Source: Clostridia bacterium
GTDB taxonomy: Bacteria; Bacillota; Clostridia; Oscillospirales; CAG-382
Length of the DNA stretch: 52,358 nt
Reading direction: 5' to 3'
Assembly: GCA_017447445.1 (NCBI GenBank)
Contig: JAFSNK010000011.1
Location: 1-52,358 of the forward strand
Shown here: positions 36,085-43,529 of the stretch, one piece after another
How the letters are laid out: every line of letters starts with the position of its first letter
Numbering within the stretch: position 1 is the first letter of the stretch
Translations under genes and position numbers: made by a program
Notes under the pieces: model-generated
What the model saw: only the letters and a program-made list of their open reading frames with translations
Database searches by the model: none
What the model was told of the DNA's origin: nothing

Positions 36085-36948
36085 ATGGCAGAAAGAAACG
36101 GTCCGCTCGGCGGACTTTGCGGCGGCAAAGAGAATCTTTGCTGTATAAGCGTTAATAAAGTTTTCGATTCTGCGCGCGATAAGGACTGCCTGGAGGATCT
36201 TCGGGTGTTCGTGCCCGACTGTATGCAGGAAATTATCGACCGCGCCACCGCCGTTCGTACGAAAGACGTCGAAATAATCAACACCAACATCACCGTGGAG
36301 CAGGTCCCGTTCAACCGCGGCTTCTATCAGGTCACCGTGCGCTACTACTTCTGCATCACGCTGGAATGCTGCCTCGGCGGCGGCAGATCGCAGGAGGTAA
36401 AAGGACTGTGCGCCTTCGATAAGAAGATCATACTGTTCGGCAGCGAAAAGAACGTCGCCGTGTTCAATTCCGATCCGGAAAACAACAGCTTCTGCACCGA
36501 CGAACGCGACCTGCGCTGCGATTCCGCGCCCACTCTGCCCACCGTCGTGACCGAGGTCGCCGACCCGATCGCGCTGGATACCAAGCTGGTGGAGCGCCGC
36601 CGTCCGTTCGGGCACTGCTGCCTCTGCGCCGACGCTATACCGGAAACCATCCGCAACCGCTTCGGCGGCGGCTGCTTCGCCGACGAGATCGGCGCGCAGA
36701 ACGTCTACGTCACGCTGGGTATGTTCTCGGTCATCCGTATGGAGCGCAAGGTGCAGTTGATGCTCCCCGCGTGCAGCTTCTGCCTGCCGGAAAAGGATTC
36801 CCGCCCGGTGAACAACGACGATCCCTGCTCGATCTTCGGCAAAATGCAGTTCCCGCTCGCGGAGTTCTATCCCTACGCCGAGGATCAGATCCCCCAGAAC
36901 CGCGGCGAGCGCGGCAACGACCGCGGCTGCGGCTGCAATAACAGATAA
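36085..36948 (+). CDS. cysteine-rich conserved protein, possibly spore-associated
   Basis: A 287-residue soluble protein with about 18 cysteines, including CC pairs (LCCISV, ECCLGGG, HCCLC) and a C-terminal GCGCNN. There is no signal peptide and no membrane segment. Two parts share a beta-strand-rich flavour: VEQVPFNRGFYQVTVRYYF near 75-95 and NVYVTLGMFSVIRMERKVQ near 208-226. I have the impression of a family conserved in sporulating Clostridia, which would suit a cross-linked coat or cortex-associated protein, but I cannot prove it. The ribosome binding site GAAGGAGGAAA is strong. It is monocistronic, with a bidirectional terminator after it. Confidence 0.7.
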   Translation: MAERNGPLGGLCGGKENLCCISVNKVFDSARDKDCLEDLRVFVPDCMQEIIDRATAVRTKDVEIINTNITVEQVPFNRGFYQVTVRYYFCITLECCLGGGRSQEVKGLCAFDKKIILFGSEKNVAVFNSDPENNSFCTDERDLRCDSAPTLPTVVTEVADPIALDTKLVERRRPFGHCCLCADAIPETIRNRFGGGCFADEIGAQNVYVTLGMFSVIRMERKVQLMLPACSFCLPEKDSRPVNNDDPCSIFGKMQFPLAEFYPYAEDQIPQNRGERGNDRGCGCNNR

Positions 36949-36963
36949 AAACGGAAAACAAAA

Positions 36964-36995
36964 AAAGGAGCTTCGCACGGAAGCTCCTTTCGTTT
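36964..36995. terminator. bidirectional intrinsic terminator
   Basis: Arms AAAGGAGCTTC (36964-36974) and GAAGCTCCTTT (36980-36990) with loop GCACG. It is followed by CGTTTT on the plus strand and preceded by an A-run that becomes a T-run on the minus strand. It serves the convergent genes ending at 36948 and 37009. Confidence 0.88.
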
Positions 36996-37008
36996 TGCGG
37001 CAGACGCG

Positions 37009-37848
37009 TCAGATCTCCACCCACACGCCGGGGGTTTTGAGCGCCTTGTTGCCGGCTTCGATAATGCCCATAATGGATATCGTCTCGTCGTGGGCGGCAA
37101 AGGTTTCGCCGGTCTTGAAGAAATTGCAGAGATTCTTTATAAAGTTGGGGAAGTATTCGCTCATCTGCGGGACTTTAAGGTTGGTGCCGTCCTCGTAGCT
37201 CACGGTGAATTCGAAATCTATGCCGCCGTTCCAGCCGTAATGCGACATAACGGCGCTCCTGCCGTTTTCGAATTCGATCACCATCGATTCGTATTTGCCG
37301 CTGCCGACGGACATTATGCGCTTTGCGCCGGCGCCCATAAGGCAGACTATCGGTTCGATCTGGTGGATCGCGTAGGTATCGAAATTGCCCGGCCCGCGGG
37401 AGTTTATAAAGCAGATGCCTTCGTGCTTTATCTCTTTAAGCTCGTTCGCGAAGCGAAGCGCGGAGGAGGACCAGAACGGGGTGTTGTGCTTTTCCGCTAT
37501 TTCGGTTATTTCCCGCGCGACTTCCTTGGAAAGCGCAAAGGTCTTGTCGACGTAAACACGTTTGCCGCTTGCAAGCGGTTCGCGGCAGAGGTCCAGGTGC
37601 CTTTCGGGGTTGTCCGGCGAAAGGACGATTATAACGTCGCTCTTTTCGACCACTTCTTTTATGGTTGCGCAGCGCTCCACGCCGAATTTGGCGCACCATT
37701 CGTCGGTGGTCAGGCCGTTTTCCTTGTCCTTTTCGGCATAGGCGTACGCCACCTTGAATTCGTCGCCGCATTCGTTTTTGATGAACTGCGGATAATTGTT
37801 CGCGTGCCATTCGTCGAGAAAGTGATCGATAAATCCGATTTTTGTCAT
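37009..37848 (-). CDS. Gfo/Idh/MocA-family oxidoreductase (short form)
   Basis: A predicted NAD(P)-dependent oxidoreductase of 279 residues, shorter than the usual 330-380. The N-terminal Rossmann half is visible: MTKIGFIDHF strand, then SDVIIVLSPDNPERHLDL, with YVDKTFALS in the place of the common EKP motif and its catalytic Lys. The C-terminal substrate domain is reduced (YGWNGGIDFEFTV near the end). The classic GxGxxG loop is replaced by GFIDHF, so cofactor binding may be altered. The AAGGAG site lies 8 bases before the ATG. Sugar or inositol substrates are typical of the family; the substrate here is unknown. Confidence 0.82.
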   Translation of the reverse strand: MTKIGFIDHFLDEWHANNYPQFIKNECGDEFKVAYAYAEKDKENGLTTDEWCAKFGVERCATIKEVVEKSDVIIVLSPDNPERHLDLCREPLASGKRVYVDKTFALSKEVAREITEIAEKHNTPFWSSSALRFANELKEIKHEGICFINSRGPGNFDTYAIHQIEPIVCLMGAGAKRIMSVGSGKYESMVIEFENGRSAVMSHYGWNGGIDFEFTVSYEDGTNLKVPQMSEYFPNFIKNLCNFFKTGETFAAHDETISIMGIIEAGNKALKTPGVWVEI

Positions 37849-37873
37849 TTTAATGCTCCTTGTATGTAATGTA

Positions 37874-38335
37874 TTAATTGAATATCGCCACCACGCCGTA
37901 GGAGATAAGAGTCATTATCACTCCGGCGATAAGCACGCCGACGATTATCGGCGGCATACTGCGTTTGAGGTCCAGCCCGAGCGTTATCGCGATCAGCGCG
38001 CCGGTCCACGCCCCGGTGCCGGGAAGCGGGACCGCCACGAAAGCAAGCAGGCCCCAGAACAGCGCGCGCTTCATTTTTTCCATTTTGGCGACCTTGTTTT
38101 CGCCTATTTCAAGTATTTTCCGGAACGGTTTGCCGAACTTTTCGAACTTCGCAAGCCAGTGCAGCACCTTCGCGCCGAAAAGTATAAGGAACGGGACCGG
38201 GATGAGATTGCCGATAACGGCGGCGGCGAAGCACGCCCACATATTCACGCCGAGCGCCGCTCCGGCGGGGATCGCGCCGCGCAGCTCTATCACCGGGACC
38301 ATGCTTATTCCGAGTATGTAAAGTATGTTTATCAT
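37874..38335 (-). CDS. small multidrug-export-like membrane protein (COG2426)
   Basis: A hydrophobic protein of about 153 residues with four or so membrane segments, of the 'putative small multidrug export' family. Typical stretches are SMVPVIELRGAIPAG near the N-terminus and AVPLPGTGAWTGALIA in the second half. The start is uncertain: the ATG at 38335 gives the family's usual beginning (INILYILGISMVP), while a GTG at 38344 is also possible; neither has a strong Shine-Dalgarno. It lies 25 bases upstream of the oxidoreductase gene on the same strand and may be co-transcribed. The actual transported substrate is not established. Confidence 0.85.
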   Translation of the reverse strand: MINILYILGISMVPVIELRGAIPAGAALGVNMWACFAAAVIGNLIPVPFLILFGAKVLHWLAKFEKFGKPFRKILEIGENKVAKMEKMKRALFWGLLAFVAVPLPGTGAWTGALIAITLGLDLKRSMPPIIVGVLIAGVIMTLISYGVVAIFN

Positions 38336-38427
38336 TCGTACCACGCAACTGTTCTTTTTTTCTGTTATGATTTTAGCAAACCGCGCGGCAAAAATCAATA
38401 AGGAGCGCAAAAATATTTCGTTTTTTA

Positions 38428-38456
38428 TTGTATTTGCGGAAAAAATATAGTATAAT
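38428..38456 (+). promoter_or_regulatory. sigma-A promoter of the murB operon
   Basis: TTGTAT (38428-38433), a 17-base spacer and TATAAT (38451-38456) in an AT-rich divergent gap. The murB ribosome binding site AGGAG is about 33 bases downstream. Confidence 0.72.
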
Positions 38457-38501
38457 GATGCTGAAGAAATATGTATACGGCAGATAATAGGAGAAAAAGT
38501 C

Positions 38502-39374
38502 TTGTCTTTCACGGTAAAAGAGAATTCGCCGCTCGCTCCGATAACCGGGATGCGTGTCGGCGGCAAAGCCAAATATCTGGTCTTCCCGCGCGATACCGCC
38601 GGGCTTGCCGACGCGATCAGGCGCTATAAGGAAAAGGGCGAAAAGGTCATAGTCGTCGGCAACTGTTCCAATATAATATTCCCGGATTCCGGCTTCGACG
38701 GCGCGGTCATCGTAACTTCCTGCGTAAAAGGAATCGCCCTGCGCTCCGGCGTTATCGTCGCCGCCTGCGGGGAAACGCTTTCCTCGCTCGCGCGGTTCGC
38801 CGCGAACAATTCGCTTGCCGGGCTGGAGTTCTGCTACGGCATCCCCGGCACCGTCGGCGGCGGGATATTCATGAACGCCGGCGCCTACGGCGGCGAACTT
38901 TCGCAGCGCGTCAGGGAATGCCTGCTTCTTGATCCGGATCTGGAGGAAATAACGCTTCCCGTAAGCGAGCTCGGCTTCGGCTACCGCAAAAGCGTCGTCG
39001 CGGAGAAGGGCTATACCGTGCTTTCCGCGTCGTTTGAATGCGAAAACGGCGAAAGGGAAGCGATATTCCGGCAGATGGATGCGCTGATGGCGCGCCGCAA
39101 AGCGAGCCAGCCGCTTGAATACCCATCCTGCGGGAGCACGTTCAAGCGCCCGGAGGGGCATTACGCCGGCGCGCTTATAGAGCAGTGCGGGCTAAAGGGC
39201 GTTTCCGTCGGCGGCGCAGAGGTATCACAGAAGCACGCGGGATTCATAATCAACAAAAACAACGCCACCGCTTCGGACGTGCTCGCGCTTATAAAGCTCG
39301 TTTCCGAAACGGTCTACGCGCAGACCGGCGTCAGACTGGAGCCGGAAGTGCGCATAATCGGCGCGGAGGGATAA
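38502..39374 (+). CDS. murB: UDP-N-acetylenolpyruvoylglucosamine reductase
   Basis: FAD enzyme that reduces UDP-GlcNAc-enolpyruvate to UDP-MurNAc in peptidoglycan synthesis. 290 residues, the type IIa size of Firmicutes. FAD-binding landmarks are MRVGGKAKYL near the N-terminus, IVVGNCSNII, and GIPGTVGGGIFMNAGAYGGE. The C-terminal domain has YPSCGSTFKRP (catalytic Ser) and AGALIEQCGLKG. The start is TTG at 38502, 8 bases after TAGGAG. In many Clostridia murB is followed by rapZ, yvcK and whiA; here whiA follows at once. Confidence 0.96.
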   Translation: MSFTVKENSPLAPITGMRVGGKAKYLVFPRDTAGLADAIRRYKEKGEKVIVVGNCSNIIFPDSGFDGAVIVTSCVKGIALRSGVIVAACGETLSSLARFAANNSLAGLEFCYGIPGTVGGGIFMNAGAYGGELSQRVRECLLLDPDLEEITLPVSELGFGYRKSVVAEKGYTVLSASFECENGEREAIFRQMDALMARRKASQPLEYPSCGSTFKRPEGHYAGALIEQCGLKGVSVGGAEVSQKHAGFIINKNNATASDVLALIKLVSETVYAQTGVRLEPEVRIIGAEG

Positions 39375-39376
39375 AA

Positions 39377-40048
39377 ATGTCTTTTTCGTCCGATATCAAA
39401 AAAACTCTTTCGGAGGCGGAGCTTAAAAAAGACTGCTGCCGCGAAAGCTTTGCCCGCGGCGGGGCGGGCGGACCGTTCGAACCCCGCTGCGAAAAGGATA
39501 CCGGAGCGTATCTGCGCGGCGCGTTTATAAAATACGGTTTCGTTTCGGCGCCGGGGCGGGATTTTATGCTTTCGTTCTCGCCGCGCGGCAAAGAGCACGA
39601 AGAGCTGCTCGTTTCCGTGCTTGAAAAAGCGGGATTCGCGCCGAAGCGCGCCGTGCGCAAGGGCAAACCGCTTATATACTTCAAAAAAAGCGAGGATATC
39701 GAGGATATCCTTTCGCTCTGCGGCGCGGTGAAGGCGGCGCTGGATATAATCAGCAGCAAGGTGATGAGCGACGTCCGCAACAACGCGAACCGCGTCACCA
39801 ACGCCGAAACCGCCAATCTGGACAGAATGGCGCGCGCCGCCGCGGAACAGACCGGGGCGATAAACATAATAGTCGCCCGCGGAGCGCTTTGCAACCTGCC
39901 GTTCGAGCTTCGCGAATGCGCCGAGCTGCGGCTCGCCAACCCGGATATGTCGCTTTCTGAACTGCGCGCGCTTATGCGCGAACCTGTCAGCAAATCCGGG
40001 CTTAACCACCGTTTCCGCCGCATAATGGAGATCGCCGAGGAATTATAA
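39377..40048 (+). CDS. whiA: sporulation/division regulator WhiA, shortened form
   Basis: DNA-binding protein WhiA, 223 residues against about 300-330 in typical members. The start (MSFSSDIKKTL, then KKDCCRES) and the C-terminal helix-turn-helix (LRLANPDMSLSEL, EPVSKSGLNHRFRRI) are orthodox. Of the two-lobed LAGLIDADG-like domain, only the second lobe (DTGAYLRGAFIKYGFVS at about 41-57 onward) is recognisable; the first lobe is replaced by a short Gly/Arg linker (about 25-38). The reading frame is open and the start is natural, so this is a compact variant rather than a frameshifted gene. The gene lies 2 bases after murB and 19 before dnaE. Confidence 0.88.
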   Translation: MSFSSDIKKTLSEAELKKDCCRESFARGGAGGPFEPRCEKDTGAYLRGAFIKYGFVSAPGRDFMLSFSPRGKEHEELLVSVLEKAGFAPKRAVRKGKPLIYFKKSEDIEDILSLCGAVKAALDIISSKVMSDVRNNANRVTNAETANLDRMARAAAEQTGAINIIVARGALCNLPFELRECAELRLANPDMSLSELRALMREPVSKSGLNHRFRRIMEIAEEL

Positions 40049-40067
40049 GAAGGAATAAAGGCCGCCG

Positions 40068-43000
40068 ATGTTCACACATCTTCATCTGCACACCGAATAC
40101 AGTCTTTTGGACGGCGAATGCCGCATAAAGGATATACCCGGCGCCGTCGCGGCGGCGGGGCAGAAGGCCGTTGCCGTGACCGACCACGGAGTTATGTACG
40201 GCGCGGTGGATTTCTGCAAGGCGTGCGCCGCGGCGGGGATAAAGCCCATCGTCGGCTGCGAGGTCTACGTCGCGCCGCGCTCGATGGAGCAGAAGGAGCG
40301 TATGCTCGATTCCGACTATTCGCATCTCGTACTGCTGGCAAAGGATAAGACCGGGTACGAAAACCTTGTCGGTATTGTTTCAAAAGCGTTCACCTCGGGG
40401 TTTTATCAAAAACCGCGTACCGATCTGGAATATCTGGAAAAGCATTCCGAAGGCGTCGTCGCGCTTTCGGGCTGTATGTCCGGAAGCATACCCAAAGCCA
40501 TACTCGCCGGCGATATGTCTCTTGCCCGCGAGCGTATAATCGTTTACGACCGGATCTTCGGCAGGGGAAACTTCTATCTGGAGCTTCAGCGCCACGGGAT
40601 CGAGGGGCAGGAGGAAATAAACAACGCGCTCATCCGCTTTTCGAAAGAGCTCGGCGTCCCGCTCGTCGCCACCAACGACGTGCACTATATCTCCCGCGCG
40701 GACGCGGAGGTACAGCGGCTGCTGACCGCGATCGCCACCGGGACCACGCTCGGCGAAGGCAAGCCCCTGCTTTCCGGGAGCGAGCATTATATCAAATCCA
40801 ACGAGGAGATGGAGCGCCTTTTCGCCGACGTGCCGGAGGCGTTGGAAAACACCTGCCGCATCGCGGATATGTGTGATTTCTCGTTCGATTTCGAGCATAT
40901 GCATCTTCCGGCGTTCAGGGCGCCCGCGCCCTATTCCGCGCGCGAATATCTGCGTAAGCTCTGCGCGGACGGGCTGGAAGCGCTGTTCGCAAAAGGACTC
41001 GCGCCGGATACGGAGGAATACCGTTCGCGCCTGGATTACGAGCTTTCGATAATCGATTCCATGGGGTTCAACGACTATTATCTTATAGTCTGGGATTTTG
41101 TGAACTACGCCCGCACAAAAGGCATCCCCGTCGGTCCCGGAAGGGGCAGCGGCGTGGGAAGTCTGTGCGCCTACGCGCTTGGGATAACCCGCGTCGATCC
41201 TATTAAATACGGCTTGCTTTTCGAACGCTTCCTTAACCCCGAACGCGTGAGTATGCCGGATTTCGACATAGATTTCTGCGACGAGCGCCGTATGGAGGTA
41301 ATAGATTACGTTACCGAAAAATACGGCAGGGCGCACGTCGCGCAGATAATAACCTTCGGCACGCTCGCCTGCCGCCAGGCGGTGCGCGACGCCGGGCGCG
41401 CGCTCGGTATGAGCTACGCCTTCGTCGACGAGATCGCAAAGCTCATCCCGCGATATCCGGGAGCCACGCTCGATTCGGCGTTAAAAGAAAACCCGGATTT
41501 TGCAAAGCGCGTCGCGTCCGACACCGAGGCGGCGCGGCTTATCGGCTTCGCCCGGAAGCTGGAGGGCAGGCCGCGCAACTCCTCCACCCACGCGACGGGA
41601 GTCGTGATAACCGACGAACCGCTTACCAAATACCTGCCGCTGGCGCTCAACGAGAGCACGGTGGTGACTCAGTTCACAATGAACACCGTCGCCGATCTCG
41701 GGCTTCTTAAAATAGATTTTCTCGGGCTGCGTTATCTTTCGATAATCGCGGGCGCCGAATCGCTTATAAAAGAGCGCGACCCGGGCTTTTCCGCCGAAGC
41801 GATACCTTTCGACGACGCGGAGACCTTCCGTATGCTTTCGGAAGGGCACGCAGTGGGGCTGTTCCAGCTTGAAAGCGAGGGGATGCGCAATCTGCTCACG
41901 CGGCTGCGCCCCCGCGACCTGGAGGATATCATTTCGGTGATCTCGCTCTATCGCCCCGGCCCCGCGAAGGCGATAGATATGTTCCTTCGCAACCGCCTCC
42001 ACCCGGAAAACATCGTGTACGCCGTTCCGCAGATAAAGCCGATACTCGAAAAGACCTGCGGCGTTATGCTTTATCAGGAGCAGGTGATGCAGGTCTGCCG
42101 CGCGCTCGCGGGATATACCTACGGCCACGCCGACGTGGTGCGCCGCGCCATGGCGAAGAAAAAGCCGGAGGTGATGGCGAAGGAAAAGGGCGTGTTCATC
42201 GAGGGTTGCCTTAAAAACGGGATCACGGCAAGCGACGCTGAGCAGATATTCGAAACGATGAGCGAGTTCGCGAACTACGCGTTCAACAAAAGCCACGCCG
42301 CCGCCTACGCGGTGACATCCTACCGCACCGCCTACCTTAAATGCCATTACCCGCGGGAGTATATGTGCTCGCTGCTTAACACGGTGATGGGATACAACGA
42401 AAAAGTAAGCGAATATATCGCCGACTGCGCGCGTATGGGCATTTCGCTGCTCGCGCCGGACGTGAATTCCAGCGGAGCCGGCTTCACCGCGGAGGGCGAT
42501 AACATACGCTTCGGGCTTGCCGCCGTTCGCAACGTGGGCGAGCTGTTCGCCCGCCGCGTTATAGAGGAAAGGGAGCGCCGCGCGTTTGCCGACGCGGAGG
42601 ATTTTATCACCCGGTGCTGCGGATTCGGCAGCGTGAAGGCGTTCGAATCGCTTATCCGCGCCGGAGCGCTGGACAGGTTCGGCATTAAGCGCAGCGTGCT
42701 CGTCGCCGGGCTGGAAGCCGCGCTGGCGACGGTCACACGGGATAAAAGCCGCAATTCCGAAGGGCAGATGTCGCTATTCGGCGGCGAAAACGAGGAAAAG
42801 GCATTCGAATACCCGCGTGCCGACCTTCCGGAATATATAAAAAGCGAGCTGCTCGCCGGGGAAAAGGAAAATACCGGGCTGTATTTTTCCGGCCACCCGC
42901 TTGAAGGTTACCGCGCCGCCGCGCGCGGGATCGGCGCGGTAAGCTCCGCGAAGCTGCGCGAATCGCTGGAAAACGGCGCGCCCGCGCGGGAAGTAAGGTT

Positions 43001-43529
43001 CATCGGCCTCGTTACGAAAAAACAGACGAAAGTCACCAAAAAGAACGATATGATGGCGATACTCACCGCGGAAGACGATTCCGGCGAGCTCGAAGCCGTT
43101 ATATTCCCGAACCTTTATACTTCCGCGGGAAGCATTATAAACGAAAACGCGGTGCTCGTCTTCACCGGGACGCCGGAGCTGGACGACCGGGGCGAGGAAG
43201 GCGAGGAAAAGTTAAAGCTTAAGGTCCGCGCCGTGGCGCTTCCCGGCGGGCCGGATACGGGCGCGGAAAGCGGCGTGCCGAAAAACGCCGTGCTGTATAT
43301 AAAAGTTACTTCCGCGAACGCCGGCCGGCTTGCCGACGCCGCAGCCCTCGCGGGCCGCGAAAAGGGCGATTCGGAAATACGGGTGTTTTACGAAAACGAA
43401 AACCGCTTGCAGCGCAAGCGCGGCGTGCGTATCGACGAACGCCTAGTGCGGGAGCTGAAAGCCATTATGGGCGGAGAAAACGTCGTGCTGAAAACCGGCG
43501 TTCCGTCTGAAAGGGGATTGATAAAATGA
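40068..43529 (+). CDS. dnaE: DNA polymerase III alpha subunit, DnaE type
   Basis: Second catalytic alpha subunit, in Firmicutes used mainly for primer extension and lagging-strand synthesis beside PolC; 1153 residues. The N-terminal PHP domain starts with HLHTEYSLLDGE and VTDHGVMYGAV. The polymerase core shows the GRGSGVGSL motif near 361, the metal-binding PDFDIDFCDERR near 397-408, and THATGVVI near 507. The C-terminal HhH, beta-clamp binding motif (QMSLFGG near 901) and an OB fold follow. It overlaps the following penicillin-binding-protein gene by 4 bases (ATGA). Confidence 0.98.
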   Translation: MFTHLHLHTEYSLLDGECRIKDIPGAVAAAGQKAVAVTDHGVMYGAVDFCKACAAAGIKPIVGCEVYVAPRSMEQKERMLDSDYSHLVLLAKDKTGYENLVGIVSKAFTSGFYQKPRTDLEYLEKHSEGVVALSGCMSGSIPKAILAGDMSLARERIIVYDRIFGRGNFYLELQRHGIEGQEEINNALIRFSKELGVPLVATNDVHYISRADAEVQRLLTAIATGTTLGEGKPLLSGSEHYIKSNEEMERLFADVPEALENTCRIADMCDFSFDFEHMHLPAFRAPAPYSAREYLRKLCADGLEALFAKGLAPDTEEYRSRLDYELSIIDSMGFNDYYLIVWDFVNYARTKGIPVGPGRGSGVGSLCAYALGITRVDPIKYGLLFERFLNPERVSMPDFDIDFCDERRMEVIDYVTEKYGRAHVAQIITFGTLACRQAVRDAGRALGMSYAFVDEIAKLIPRYPGATLDSALKENPDFAKRVASDTEAARLIGFARKLEGRPRNSSTHATGVVITDEPLTKYLPLALNESTVVTQFTMNTVADLGLLKIDFLGLRYLSIIAGAESLIKERDPGFSAEAIPFDDAETFRMLSEGHAVGLFQLESEGMRNLLTRLRPRDLEDIISVISLYRPGPAKAIDMFLRNRLHPENIVYAVPQIKPILEKTCGVMLYQEQVMQVCRALAGYTYGHADVVRRAMAKKKPEVMAKEKGVFIEGCLKNGITASDAEQIFETMSEFANYAFNKSHAAAYAVTSYRTAYLKCHYPREYMCSLLNTVMGYNEKVSEYIADCARMGISLLAPDVNSSGAGFTAEGDNIRFGLAAVRNVGELFARRVIEERERRAFADAEDFITRCCGFGSVKAFESLIRAGALDRFGIKRSVLVAGLEAALATVTRDKSRNSEGQMSLFGGENEEKAFEYPRADLPEYIKSELLAGEKENTGLYFSGHPLEGYRAAARGIGAVSSAKLRESLENGAPAREVRFIGLVTKKQTKVTKKNDMMAILTAEDDSGELEAVIFPNLYTSAGSIINENAVLVFTGTPELDDRGEEGEEKLKLKVRAVALPGGPDTGAESGVPKNAVLYIKVTSANAGRLADAAALAGREKGDSEIRVFYENENRLQRKRGVRIDERLVRELKAIMGGENVVLKTGVPSERGLIK

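Noticed and set aside
16784..43529. Two DNA polymerase III alpha genes as a duplication anomaly
   Set aside because: PolC plus DnaE is the normal set in Firmicutes.
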